IMG/VR virus record: IMGVR_UViG_3300006166_000002
Span: 1-39,046 of that record
Strand: one strand, 5' to 3'
DNA from: a virus
Length of the DNA stretch: 39,046 nucleotides
Made by a program: the position numbers and the translations under genes. Below the pieces are notes generated by a model. It was not told the origin of the DNA and made no database searches. It saw nothing but the letters and a program-made list of their open reading frames with translations. This document shows, one piece after another, positions 20,301 to 28,997 of this stretch (position 1 is its first letter; each line of letters starts with the position of its first letter).

Positions 20301-23300
20301 TTCTTCTTATGATCAAATTGATTATTGTGTATTGCCTAATGTTAAAGAAGGTACACGATTAAGTGATATTATTGATATTAGACCAAGAGTAACTAATTTT
20401 AATTTAGATTCAACTGCATTATCTCCATTTGAATTTGATGCAAGGGTATTTTCTGATGCTACAAACTCTGCTAAGAATATTTTAGCATCTGATGAGTCAA
20501 TTAATATTCAGTATTCATATTATCAACCAAGAATTGATAGAATATACTTAACTAAGAATGGTCAATTCCAATTAATTAAGGGTATTCCTTCTGATACACC
20601 AGTTCCACCTATTCCTATTGAGGATGCGTTGGAAGTTGCTTTATGTAAATTACCTCCATATATCTGTAACACTGAGAATGTAGAAGTACAACTTAAATCT
20701 CATAAGAGATATAGGATGCAAGATATTGCATTATTGGAAGATAGAATCCAGAACTTAGAGTACTACACTGCACTCTCTCTTCTAGAATCTAATACAGAAA
20801 GTCTGTTTATTCCTGATAATGCTGGTTTAACAAGATTTAAATCTGGTATTTACGTTGATAACTTCTCAGGAACATCAACTCAGTTAAAACTCGGTAAGGT
20901 AACTAATAGTGTTGACCCATCAAATCTTGAACTAAGACCAACACACTTCACTACTGAAGTTGATTTATTGATTGGTTCTAGGTCTTTAATTGGTATAGGA
21001 ACAACTGCAAACCCAACTGCTGATCCTAGATTTGTTACAGATTTAGTTGGAAACGGTATTAAGAGAACTGGTCAATTATTAACTCTTGATTACTTTGATA
21101 CTGCATGGATTAGGCAAGGATTTGCTACTAGGGTTGAGAATGTTACTCCATACCTTGTAACTACTTACACAGGTAATATTGTACTATTCCCATCATCGGA
21201 TATTTGGATTGACCAAGTTAGACTTCAACCACAGAGAATTGAGGTTGACAACTATACTCAAACACGTAGACAGTTAGAATTTGATGGTTATGACCCACAG
21301 ACTGGTTTAGGACCTGTTAGATGGGGTACATGGAATACTACATGGACTGGTTCTAGTGCCACTCAAGCTTCACAAAGAATACAAACAGGATCTACTTCTA
21401 GTAATAATGGAAGTCAGATTGTAACTACAAATTCATTCCAGACTACGACTACTACAACTACTACTAGAACTGGTACTTCAACCAGATCTGGTGAAAGACT
21501 TAGAGTTAGTGAACAGACTGATACTGTAAATGAAGGAGATAAGGTAGTAAGTACCTCTGTCATTGCGTTCATGAGGTCTAGGAACATTGAATTTACAGGA
21601 CGTAAATTCAAACCATTGACAAGACTTTATGGATTCTTTGATGGTCAAGATGTAAACGCATTTGTTGTACCAAAACTAATTGAAGTTAGAATGATCAGTG
21701 GTACATTCACCGTTGGTCAGATTGTTAATGGAACAATGGCTGCAGGTACAGTTACCGCAACTAATGCAGCAACACCTAGCATATCATTTAGAGTTGCAAC
21801 ATCCAATCATAAGATAGGACCAATTGCTGCACCAACTGATGTATTTACAACAAGTCCTTATGATGATACATATACGGTTCCAGCAAGTTATTCAAGTTCT
21901 TCAGTTCTTGTTAACGTAGATACTGTATCACTAGCAGACCAAACACAAGGTCTCTACAGTGGTTTTATAAGAACAGGAATGAGACTTAGAAGTTCTACTG
22001 GTGAAGCAGAGATTATCAATATTAGACTATTCAGTGACCATGTAGGAACAGTTCTTGGATCATTCTTCATTCCTAATCCGAATATTACATCCAACCCATC
22101 ATTTGAAGTTGGAACTAAATTATTCAGATTAACAAGTAATTCTACTAATAGTACTATTGGTGGAATGACAGGAACAATGGGTGAAGAGCAATACTTTGCT
22201 TCAGGTACTATTAATAATATGCAGGAGACTATCAGATCCACAAGAAGACCTAGATTTGATATTCAAGCAACTGCAGAATCCCGTGCTGCAACAGATGTTA
22301 CTTCGACACAAGCTGTAACTACAAGTAGTGAGACAACGAGAGTACCATTACCCCCTCCACCTCCACCTCCACCACCACCCCCAAGTCCTCCTCCAAGGCC
22401 AAGACCACCGAGGCCACCTAGACCTAGGCCAACGCCTACGCCTCCACCGCCTCCACCAAGGCCAAGGCCAGTACCACCACCTCCTCCACCTCCACCACCA
22501 CCTCCAAGGCCACCCGATCCACCCCCCAGGCCACCAAGGAGACCAGCTCGAGGCGGTAAAGATCCTCTTGCACAATCATTCTCAGTTCAAAATGAAACTG
22601 GAGTTTTTGTAACGCAAGTAGACCTTTACTTCAGAACAAAAGATCCATTGCTACCTGTAACGGTACAATTGAGACCGATGGTTGCTGGCGTTCCTTCAGA
22701 AGAGGTATATCCTTTCGGAGAAACAATTTTAGAATCTAGTGAGATTTTTGAGTCAGCAGATGCTGGAACAGCTACTACGGTTAAATTCCCATCACCTGTT
22801 TACTTAGAACCTAAAACAGACCATGCTATCGTTTTACTATCACAGTCTAACGAATATACAGTTTGGATCTCTAGAATGGGTGAAGTTGACATTACAACTC
22901 TTCTACAACCAGAATCTAGGCAGGTTATTGTATCTGCACAGCCATCTCTTGGATCTCTATTCAAGTCACAGAATGGTTCAACATGGAACCCAAGTCAGTA
23001 TGAAGATCTTAAGTTTGATCTTTATAGTGCTGAGTTTAGTTCAGATTCTGGAACAATATCGTTCTACAACCCAGAACTAGCAAGAGGTAATAACCAAATT
23101 GCTACTTTGGTCAAGGATTCTTTAGAATTTAATTCTAAGAAACTTATTGTAACAACAGATGATCTTGTAAACACTAGTGGTTTAGTTCTTGGAAATACAG
23201 TTATTCAGAAGAATGCTAATGCATCCGCAAATTATGTTGGTGCTGGCGGTTCTGCAACTGGTGATCTAAGTATTATTAATGCAGGTATCGGTTATACACC

Positions 23301-25050
23301 GACAGATGGTAATCAGTTTACCTTTACTGGTGTTGCTTTAGATTCCTTTAGTGGAATTGGTAAGAACGCAACTGCAGACATTACAGTTGGTACATCTAAC
23401 GGTGTAAATGGTGTTGCTATTGCTGCAACCATTAATGCTGGTGGATCAGGATACCAAATTGGTGATGTTCTATCAATACCTACAATTGGTAATGATCAGT
23501 TGGGTAGAAATATGCAACTATCACTAGGCGCAGTTACTGGAATTAATGAATTAATTTTAGATGATATTCAAGGTGATTTTGAAATTAGTACTACAAAACC
23601 ACTTCAGTTTATCAGTCCTTCTACTGGAATTACCACTATGGTATCCGTTGGATTTGGTTCTGATGTAAACATTAGTGATTATGCACTGAATAGTTTGGAA
23701 GAAGATGGTATGCATATTAAAGTGAACCATAAGAACCACGGTATGCATCAAGACACCAATAGAGTGATTATTAGTGATGTACATTCAGATACTAAGTTAA
23801 CTACTCTGTCAGCAGAGTATACAAACTCTAGTTCTTCTGCAATTGGTATTGCTAATACTGCAGGATTTGAAACCTTTGAGAATGTTGGTGTTGCCGCTAC
23901 TAACCCTGGATATGTTAGGGTTAATGATGAAATCATCTCTTATACTGGAATTGCTGGTGGTCAATTAACTGGAATTACTAGATCTGTTGATCAAACAACT
24001 CCATTTACTTACCCTGCTAAAACACCAGTTGAGAAATATGAGGTTAATGGAATCTCCTTGAGACGTATCAACAAGACACATGATCTTCAAGATGCTACTC
24101 CTGCAAGATCTATTACTCTTGATTCTTACTATATTAAGGTCAATCCATCTCTTGATGGAACAGATCGTAGCACTGGAATTGGATTTGCTAAATTGTTTAT
24201 CAATGAGTCCAAGTCTGCTGGTGGTGAAGAGATACATGCAACTCAGAACATCCAGTTTGAAGCAGTAAGACCTGTTGTTCAAACAATGGTATTACCAGAT
24301 ACTAACATCAAAGCAGAGATGAAAAATACTACTGCTACAAGTATTGATGGTGTAGAACAGTCCTTTGTTGAGACTGAAGCAACTCCAATTAATATTGATG
24401 AAGATACGTATCTTGAGTCACCAAGAATGATTGCCTCACGAGTTAATGAACTTAATCGTTTAGATAGTCGTCCTGGTAATAAGTCTATGGAAGTAACGTT
24501 TACGTTGTCTACTTCAGATAACGATATCTCTCCAGTCATTGATTTGGATAGAGTTGGTATGGTTCTTATTAGTAATAGAGTTAATGCCCCAATTACCGAT
24601 TATGCTGGTGATTCTAGAGCATCTACAATTACTGAAGATCCAACGTCATTTATTTACGCTAACAAACCAATTACGTTAGAGAATTCTGCTACTTCGATTA
24701 AAGTCTTACTAGCAGCATATACTAATACTGCTAGTGATATAAGGTGCTTCTATTCAATATCAAATGATTTAGAATCTGATCCAATTTACTATCCATTCCC
24801 TGGATATACTAATTTGGATATCAATGGTGCTATCGTTGATATTGCTAAGAACAATGGACTACCTGATAAGAGAATTCCTAAGACGGACGTTCTTGCTCAT
24901 GGTAGTGATGATCTTCCATTCACCGATTATGAGTTTAGTATTGACGATCTTCCTGAGTTTAGATACTTCAGTATTAAGATTGTTGGAACTGGAACAAATC
25001 AAGCATATCCACCAAGGATACGTGATTTAAGGGCAATTGCATTAGCATAA
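17356..25050 (+). CDS. Large DUF4815-type virion protein with polyproline hinge (tail fibre/baseplate-associated)
   Basis: The 2,564-residue product begins with the DUF4815-type signature: YFDDFDANKDFHKVLFKPG then IQARELTTLQSILQNQVEQ (residues about 12-52). Proteins with this N-terminus are common in marine T4-like phages and are annotated as structural or tail-fibre proteins. A predicted helical segment follows at about 1117-1155 (QDIALLEDRIQNLEYY). A Thr/Ser-rich linker lies at about 1330-1378, and a Pro/Arg tract at 1664-1733. After the tract comes the conserved restart DPLAQSFSVQNETGVFVTQV (from 1736), then GSGY repeats (about 1957-2058) and an H..G-type module near 2160-2235. The C-terminal beta domain contains YANKPITLENSATSIKVLLAA. 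It fills the place of T4 gp9-gp12 and fibritin. A role as a peripheral baseplate or fibre protein is inferred. The ATG at 17356 is the first in frame, 18 bases after gp8. Confidence 0.85.
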   Translation: MAQETNLNVSPYFDDFDANKDFHKVLFKPGLPIQARELTTLQSILQNQVEQVGTHLFKEGSCVIPGQINFNNNLFAVEVEASFLGTDITGYTEDILDEIVVGSNSNVKAKIVDYMEEEFSPRGYVTLFVSYLSSGVNDKDVFDDDETLLLKENVVSEVAQLTLQAGQGCAKTAPTKATSVGSAVFLSAGVYFIRGQFIRVNDEMLVLDPHDENPTYRVGLEITEEIVTSSKDSSLTDNAKGFNNFAAPGADRLKISVKLGKRSIESEKNENFVELMVINGGSISHIDDKIKYNELGNELARRTYSHAGDFYVKPFTISAKESLNDNKGNNGVFGINQLTYGNNTPSSDLGTYKISPGKAFIKGFEVPVRNVVYLDFEKTRVKKVLKNQAVNYYTGPTLTLNRAYGCPRIGFTTTSSISLRDERIGAVAHVAAGKEIGVARVYDYALESGSYSAALPATNEFDATLYDIQPYTELTVNQAITLTVPTYIKGKSSGATAHLRFGTTTGIITAYNSIGAFTPGEKLIFNGVDNNRIATAITAHSIASVESIHSSVGVGTFNADVKQFTKISYGNVNITPKSGTAPGISTVTVTGGGFRNKVKAGDLVSFTNPLLGGTTVKTYAVVDSYTDDSNIIIAGITTVAGVCDGGLPAAAAQPVDFQLIGSKFQSSTDNSLYTPLPKSWVANVDLTESNITIRKEYDVTITANATNTIQAGQNESFLAYDEERYVLTNDAGVTEELTPDKLRFTNGGRELRIFGLSATAGSARLVATLNKINIKNKVKNRIRTNSIIVNKSKLVTSGVGTTSLNDGLSYGNYGYGLRVQDKDVCLGEPDVTKVYGVFESGGIEDPLIPSVTVFNMNGPTGRVDDLIAGEEFVGKTTGAIGLYIERINSAKAAFVYLSDLRFELNEQIEFVESGITATINDFDPGDNNIMDRFSLDSGQRETICDYSRLIRKPNSKDPRKKIRVIFESAEYASTDDGDITTVSSYDQIDYCVLPNVKEGTRLSDIIDIRPRVTNFNLDSTALSPFEFDARVFSDATNSAKNILASDESINIQYSYYQPRIDRIYLTKNGQFQLIKGIPSDTPVPPIPIEDALEVALCKLPPYICNTENVEVQLKSHKRYRMQDIALLEDRIQNLEYYTALSLLESNTESLFIPDNAGLTRFKSGIYVDNFSGTSTQLKLGKVTNSVDPSNLELRPTHFTTEVDLLIGSRSLIGIGTTANPTADPRFVTDLVGNGIKRTGQLLTLDYFDTAWIRQGFATRVENVTPYLVTTYTGNIVLFPSSDIWIDQVRLQPQRIEVDNYTQTRRQLEFDGYDPQTGLGPVRWGTWNTTWTGSSATQASQRIQTGSTSSNNGSQIVTTNSFQTTTTTTTTRTGTSTRSGERLRVSEQTDTVNEGDKVVSTSVIAFMRSRNIEFTGRKFKPLTRLYGFFDGQDVNAFVVPKLIEVRMISGTFTVGQIVNGTMAAGTVTATNAATPSISFRVATSNHKIGPIAAPTDVFTTSPYDDTYTVPASYSSSSVLVNVDTVSLADQTQGLYSGFIRTGMRLRSSTGEAEIINIRLFSDHVGTVLGSFFIPNPNITSNPSFEVGTKLFRLTSNSTNSTIGGMTGTMGEEQYFASGTINNMQETIRSTRRPRFDIQATAESRAATDVTSTQAVTTSSETTRVPLPPPPPPPPPPPSPPPRPRPPRPPRPRPTPTPPPPPPRPRPVPPPPPPPPPPPRPPDPPPRPPRRPARGGKDPLAQSFSVQNETGVFVTQVDLYFRTKDPLLPVTVQLRPMVAGVPSEEVYPFGETILESSEIFESADAGTATTVKFPSPVYLEPKTDHAIVLLSQSNEYTVWISRMGEVDITTLLQPESRQVIVSAQPSLGSLFKSQNGSTWNPSQYEDLKFDLYSAEFSSDSGTISFYNPELARGNNQIATLVKDSLEFNSKKLIVTTDDLVNTSGLVLGNTVIQKNANASANYVGAGGSATGDLSIINAGIGYTPTDGNQFTFTGVALDSFSGIGKNATADITVGTSNGVNGVAIAATINAGGSGYQIGDVLSIPTIGNDQLGRNMQLSLGAVTGINELILDDIQGDFEISTTKPLQFISPSTGITTMVSVGFGSDVNISDYALNSLEEDGMHIKVNHKNHGMHQDTNRVIISDVHSDTKLTTLSAEYTNSSSSAIGIANTAGFETFENVGVAATNPGYVRVNDEIISYTGIAGGQLTGITRSVDQTTPFTYPAKTPVEKYEVNGISLRRINKTHDLQDATPARSITLDSYYIKVNPSLDGTDRSTGIGFAKLFINESKSAGGEEIHATQNIQFEAVRPVVQTMVLPDTNIKAEMKNTTATSIDGVEQSFVETEATPINIDEDTYLESPRMIASRVNELNRLDSRPGNKSMEVTFTLSTSDNDISPVIDLDRVGMVLISNRVNAPITDYAGDSRASTITEDPTSFIYANKPITLENSATSIKVLLAAYTNTASDIRCFYSISNDLESDPIYYPFPGYTNLDINGAIVDIAKNNGLPDKRIPKTDVLAHGSDDLPFTDYEFSIDDLPEFRYFSIKIVGTGTNQAYPPRIRDLRAIALA
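22345..22557 (+). other. Polyproline/arginine tract inside the DUF4815-type protein
   Basis: About 70 codons are almost entirely Pro and Arg (runs of PPPPPPPPPP interspersed with RPRPPRPPRPRP). The DNA is locally GC-rich against an AT-rich background and uses mostly ccn and agg/cga codons. It separates the DUF4815-containing N-terminal two-thirds from the DPLAQSF C-terminal domain. An extended, stiff linker is the likely physical meaning (inference). Confidence 0.95.
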
Positions 25051-25052
25051 TT

Positions 25053-25283
25053 ATGTACAATCCACGTTTTTTAAAGGTTGAAGGTCATAGTTATCTCGTA
25101 AGGGATACTAAGACCAATGCCATTATTAATAACGATAAAAAAGGACATGAACAATACCTTGCCCTAAAGAGAGCAAAATCAAATGAGTTAGACAAAGTAC
25201 AAACTCTCGAATCTCAAGTTCGAGAGTTGAAGTCTGATATAGGTGATATTAAAACTATGTTAGGACAACTGTTAGATAAGTAA
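25053..25283 (+). CDS. Small coiled-coil protein upstream of neck gene 13
   Basis: The product has 76 residues. The N-terminal half contains FLKVEGHSYLVRDTKTNAII, and the C-terminal half is a charged heptad-like helix (KVQTLESQVRELKSDIGDIKTMLGQLL, from about residue 48) typical of a short coiled coil. The gene starts 2 bases after the preceding stop and ends 1 base before the gp13 ATG, so it is translationally embedded in the structural operon. Small proteins of this kind in front of gp13 are, to my recollection, frequent in marine T4-like phages, without known function. A trimerisation or neck-accessory role is only a guess. Confidence 0.8.
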   Translation: MYNPRFLKVEGHSYLVRDTKTNAIINNDKKGHEQYLALKRAKSNELDKVQTLESQVRELKSDIGDIKTMLGQLLDK

Positions 25284-25284
25284 G

Positions 25285-26139
25285 ATGGCAAAACCAACCA
25301 CTCGTCAAGGATTAGTAGATTATTGTAAGAGACAACTTGGTTCTCCTGTATTGGAGATCAATGTTGCAGAAGAACAGATTGACGATCTGGTGGATGATGC
25401 TATCCAATTATTCCATGAACGTCATTTTGATGGTACTACTCAAGCATTCTTGAAGTATAAAATAACTCAAGATGATATAGACAGGGGTACTGTTCAGTAT
25501 CCACATGAAGGAGGTAAAGTAGGTATTGCTACAACTTCTGTAACAGAGAATATTCCTGGTCAAGGGAATGTAACTTTTAATTGGTATGAGAATGGTAATT
25601 TTATAAAAGTTCCACCCTCAGTTATGGGTGTATCAAAAGTATTTAAATTTGAAGGTGGTGGTGGACTTTCTGCTGGAATGTTCAGTATTAAATATCAGTT
25701 ATTCTTGAATGACATTTACTATTTGGGATCAACTGAATTATTGACTTACTCTATGACAAAGAGTTATCTGGAAGATTTAGATTGGTTATTATCAACACAA
25801 AAGCAAATACGATATAATCAAAGAGAAGATAAGTTATTTCTTGATATTGATTGGAGAACACAGGTTGCAGGTAACTATCTAATTCTAGATTGTTATAGAG
25901 CACTTGATCCTGCCACATCAGATCAAATTTGGAATGATAGATTTTTAAAACCTTATTTGACCGCATTAATTAAAAAGCAATGGGGTATAAATTTAAGCAA
26001 ATTCCAAGGAGTCAAATTACCAGGTGGTATTGAGATGAATGGAAGACAAATACAAGATGATGGGCAAAGAGAAATAGATGCTATCATTGAAAAGATGTCT
26101 TCTACACACGAATTGCCACCACTAGATATGATAGGTTAA
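25285..26139 (+). CDS. 13: Neck protein gp13
   Basis: This head-completion (neck) protein binds between portal and tail in T4-like phages. The product has 284 residues (T4 gp13 is about 309). The N-terminus PTTRQGLVDYCKRQLGSPVL, then EINVAEEQIDDLVDDAIQLF and HFDG, is the hallmark of the family. The middle contains IKYQLFLNDIYYLGS, and the C-terminus has WGINLSKFQGVKLPGG. The ATG lies 1 base after the preceding stop codon, and gp14 follows after 4 bases, so gp13 to gp15 are probably translated from one transcript. Confidence 0.92.
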   Translation: MAKPTTRQGLVDYCKRQLGSPVLEINVAEEQIDDLVDDAIQLFHERHFDGTTQAFLKYKITQDDIDRGTVQYPHEGGKVGIATTSVTENIPGQGNVTFNWYENGNFIKVPPSVMGVSKVFKFEGGGGLSAGMFSIKYQLFLNDIYYLGSTELLTYSMTKSYLEDLDWLLSTQKQIRYNQREDKLFLDIDWRTQVAGNYLILDCYRALDPATSDQIWNDRFLKPYLTALIKKQWGINLSKFQGVKLPGGIEMNGRQIQDDGQREIDAIIEKMSSTHELPPLDMIG

Positions 26140-26143
26140 GATC

Positions 26144-27553
26144 ATGGCACTTAACCCATTTTTCCTACACGGATCTAAAGGAGAACAGAATCTTGTTCAG
26201 GATTTAATAAATGAACAACTGAAGATGTTTGGTGTGGAAGTTTATTACATACCAAGAATTTTTGGTAATGAAAAATCCGTGATGGAAGAGGTATCTAGAT
26301 CAAACTTTGCTAATGCTATCCCCATAGAAGGATATGTTGAGACTTTTGATGGATACTCTGGGGCAGGAACACTTCTATCTAAGTTTGGTGTTCAAGAGTT
26401 AGATGATCTAACATTGATTATCTCTAGAGAGAGATATGAAGAAGAAATACAAAAACGTATAGAACCATTAAAGGGAGTTAAGTTAGCATCTCGTCCAAAA
26501 GAGGGTGATTTAATATACTTCCCATTAGGTGATAGATTGTTTGAGATTAAGTATGTTGAGCATGAAAAACCATTCTACCAATTAAAGAAGAATTATGTTT
26601 ATGAATTGAGATGTGAACTATTCATATACAACGACGAAGAGGTGGATACTGGAATCGACTTTATTGATGATAATGTGGAAGAAGAGGGTTATATTCAATC
26701 CTTTACTCTTGCTGGAATAGCAACACAAGCAACTGCTGTAACAACTTTAGTTGATGGTGGTGTTCGCAATATTATGATATCTAGAAGAGGTTCTGGATAC
26801 ATTCAACCACCTCAAGTTGCATTTTCTTCTGCTCCCATAGGAGGACAAACCGCAGTCGGTATCGCATCAATGATTACAGGACTTGTAGATTTCTGTGAAC
26901 CAAATGAAGATCTATCAAGAGTTCAAGCAGTTGATCTAACAAATCCAGGTTCTGGATATACTGTTGCACCTAGAGTTGGTTTCATGACTGAAACTGGAGG
27001 TGGAGCATATGGTGTAGCAAATATTGCTGATGGTGTTTGTGGTATTATTACTATCACTAATGGTGGTGGTGGATATATTGGAATACCAACGGTAGCATTT
27101 GCACCTGATGGATATAGTGGTATTGGTAGTACAACTATACCAGCGGTAGTGCATGCTGTTGTATCTGCTGCAGGTTCAGTTACAGCACTTGTTTATGAGT
27201 CTTGTGGTGGATGGTATACTGATACTCCAGAAATATTAATTGCACCACCAGTACAGACTGGAGGAACTGGTACATTTAATAGAGGAGAAGATATAGTTGG
27301 TACTGCAAGTAGTGCAACTGCACAGGTTAAAACTTGGAATGCTGTAACTAGAGAGTTGCGAGTAGGTCAAATTGTTGGAACCTTTGTAAAAGGTGAATAT
27401 GTTGTTGGACAAGAGACTGCTACAAAGTTTGCTATAAGTGATCTAAATAGTGATGATAATCCAGATTCTGGATTTGCACAGAACACTACTATAGAGTCTG
27501 AGGCAGATAATCTTTTAGACTTTAGTGAAAGTAACCCATTTGGAAATGTATAA
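26144..27553 (+). CDS. 14: Neck protein gp14 with inserted GSGY repeats
   Basis: This neck protein acts with gp13 in head completion. The N-terminal 180 or so residues are the gp14 core (MALNPFFLHG, EQNLVQDLINEQLKMFGVEV, VETFDGYSGAGTLLSKFG, YFPLGDRLFEIKYVEHEKPF). The protein has 469 residues against about 256 in T4. The excess is explained by at least three GSGY beta repeats at about residues 201-369 (RGSGYIQPPQVAF, NPGSGYTVAPRVGF, NGGGGYIGIPTVAF), then a GTFNRGEDIVGTASSATAQV / GTFVKGEYVVGQETATKFAI pair. The end, ADNLLDFSESNPFGNV, looks like the conserved gp14 C-terminus, so the repeats are an internal insertion rather than a tail extension. The stop is 2 bases before gp15. Confidence 0.9.
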   Translation: MALNPFFLHGSKGEQNLVQDLINEQLKMFGVEVYYIPRIFGNEKSVMEEVSRSNFANAIPIEGYVETFDGYSGAGTLLSKFGVQELDDLTLIISRERYEEEIQKRIEPLKGVKLASRPKEGDLIYFPLGDRLFEIKYVEHEKPFYQLKKNYVYELRCELFIYNDEEVDTGIDFIDDNVEEEGYIQSFTLAGIATQATAVTTLVDGGVRNIMISRRGSGYIQPPQVAFSSAPIGGQTAVGIASMITGLVDFCEPNEDLSRVQAVDLTNPGSGYTVAPRVGFMTETGGGAYGVANIADGVCGIITITNGGGGYIGIPTVAFAPDGYSGIGSTTIPAVVHAVVSAAGSVTALVYESCGGWYTDTPEILIAPPVQTGGTGTFNRGEDIVGTASSATAQVKTWNAVTRELRVGQIVGTFVKGEYVVGQETATKFAISDLNSDDNPDSGFAQNTTIESEADNLLDFSESNPFGNV

Positions 27554-27555
27554 TT

Positions 27556-28557
27556 ATGTTTGATCATTTTTACCATCAAATTTTTAGAAAGACTGTAATC
27601 GCATTTGGAACCCTATTTAATGGGATCACTATCCATAGAGATGGTGCTGCTGCTAATGATCCATCTGCTATTATTAAGGTTCCTTTGGCATATGGCCCAA
27701 CCCAAAAGTTTTTAGCAAGGATTGAACAGCAACCAGATCTGAATAAACCAGTATCTATGAGTTTGCCTAGGATGTCCTTTGAGTTTACTGGTATTGAATA
27801 TGATACTAGTAGGAAATTAGGTGCTACTCAAACATTTACTACTGCCATCAAGACTGACAAAAAGGATGTTCGTAAGATCTACATGCCAGTTCCTTATAAT
27901 ATGACATTTGAGTTAAATATAATGACTCTTTTGAATGATGATGCTTTACAGATTGTAGAACAAATACTTCCATATTTCCAACCAAATTATACAGTTACTA
28001 TTGACCTAGTAGAGAGTATTGGAGAAAAGAAAGATATACCAATTACTTTAGAGAATGTTGGGTTTGAAGATAATTATGAAGGAGATTATACTGAGAGAAG
28101 AGTTCTTCTTTATACTTTAAACTTTACTGCTAAGACATACCTATTCGGACCAGTTCCAGTTGCACCAAAAGATCTTATCAAGAAGGTATCTGTTGGTATT
28201 ACACCTGGAGAAAGAAGTGCAGCATATGGTTCAGGTCGTCAGATTACGTATGCTACACCAGTTGCTACGAAGAATTACACTGGAGATGTTATTGCAAATC
28301 TAGCAGAAGATGTTCTTGCAGGTGCTACTATTATCCCAGTAGATGATCCTGCAGGATTATCAGAACTAACATTTATTGATGTTAATAATGAGACAATGTA
28401 TATTGAATCTATTACTGGTAATAAGTTAAATGTAAAACGTGCTTCTTATAATACAACTGCTATTGAACATGTTCGTGGTAGTGATGTTAAGGGAATAACT
28501 TCACTAGATAATGCATTAGTAGAAGCAGGTGATGATTTTGGTTTTAGTGGAACATGA
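27556..28557 (+). CDS. 15: Tail sheath stabilizer and completion protein gp15
   Basis: gp15 forms the terminal hexamer that caps the tail and joins it to the neck. The N-terminus FDHFYHQIFRKTVIAFGTLF fits the family (T4 gp15 starts similarly with FGYFYNSSFRR), followed by LPRMSFEFTGIEYDTSRKL and VPYNMTFELNIMTLLNDDAL. The length is 333 residues against about 272 in T4. The extra is a C-terminal module (from about residue 240): AGATIIPVDDPAGL, NNETMYIESITGNKLNVKRA, IEHVRGSDV. It resembles modules in the two giant proteins of this window. The stop overlaps the start of gp16 (ATGA). Confidence 0.9.
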   Translation: MFDHFYHQIFRKTVIAFGTLFNGITIHRDGAAANDPSAIIKVPLAYGPTQKFLARIEQQPDLNKPVSMSLPRMSFEFTGIEYDTSRKLGATQTFTTAIKTDKKDVRKIYMPVPYNMTFELNIMTLLNDDALQIVEQILPYFQPNYTVTIDLVESIGEKKDIPITLENVGFEDNYEGDYTERRVLLYTLNFTAKTYLFGPVPVAPKDLIKKVSVGITPGERSAAYGSGRQITYATPVATKNYTGDVIANLAEDVLAGATIIPVDDPAGLSELTFIDVNNETMYIESITGNKLNVKRASYNTTAIEHVRGSDVKGITSLDNALVEAGDDFGFSGT

Positions 28558-28979
28558 AAGACAAATTTGAAGATCTAAATGATACTTTTGATATTACCCC
28601 TGTAGAATCTAAAGTAGTAACAGAACCTAAGAAACCTGATAAAGTTTCTAAGTCAAAGGAGATTGATATTGATAAAGATTATGAGTATACTCGTGGTAAT
28701 CTTTACAGTATTATAGAGAAGGGCCAAGAAGCACTTGATAGTGCTTTAGAGATTGCTGTAGATCAAGGTCAGGCAAGAGCATTTGAAGTTGTAGGACAAC
28801 TTATTAAATCTGTTGCAGATACCACAGATAAGTTAATGGATCTCCAGAAAAAGATTAAAGAAGTAGAAGAAGACAATACTAAAGGGCCAACTAATGTTAC
28901 TAATGCGATGTTCTTTGGGTCAACAGCAGAACTATCTAAGTTGCTAAAGAAAAATAGAACTGAGAAAGAAGATAAATAG
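28554..28979 (+). CDS. 16: Small terminase subunit gp16
   Basis: This is the DNA-recognition and regulatory subunit of the packaging motor. The product has 141 residues (T4 gp16 is 164). It has an acidic, Lys-rich disordered N-terminus and a helical core, YTRGNLYSIIEKGQEALDSA, then QARAFEVVGQLIKSVADTTD and LMDLQKKIKEVEE. This helical hairpin and coiled coil is typical of T4-type TerS proteins. The C-terminus, NAMFFGSTAELSKLLKK, also fits. The start ATG overlaps the gp15 stop by four bases (ATGA), indicating translational coupling. The family assignment rests on both sequence pattern and position. Confidence 0.85.
   Translation: MKDKFEDLNDTFDITPVESKVVTEPKKPDKVSKSKEIDIDKDYEYTRGNLYSIIEKGQEALDSALEIAVDQGQARAFEVVGQLIKSVADTTDKLMDLQKKIKEVEEDNTKGPTNVTNAMFFGSTAELSKLLKKNRTEKEDK
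28971..28978 (+). promoter_or_regulatory. T4-like late promoter overlapping the gp16 stop
   Basis: The octamer GATAAATA lies within the last codons of gp16 (the stop codon is at 28977-28979), 20 bases before the next ATG. The 7-base core ATAAATA followed by GA is the same as at 30604 and 36070. Confidence 0.55.
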
Positions 28980-28997
28980 AAAAAAACTGCGTTTAAA

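Noticed and set aside
22348-22575. A 75-codon minus-strand frame extremely rich in Trp and Arg
   Set aside because: It is the reverse complement of the Pro/Arg codon tract. CCA/CCT runs read as Trp/Arg on the other strand. It has no context as a gene.
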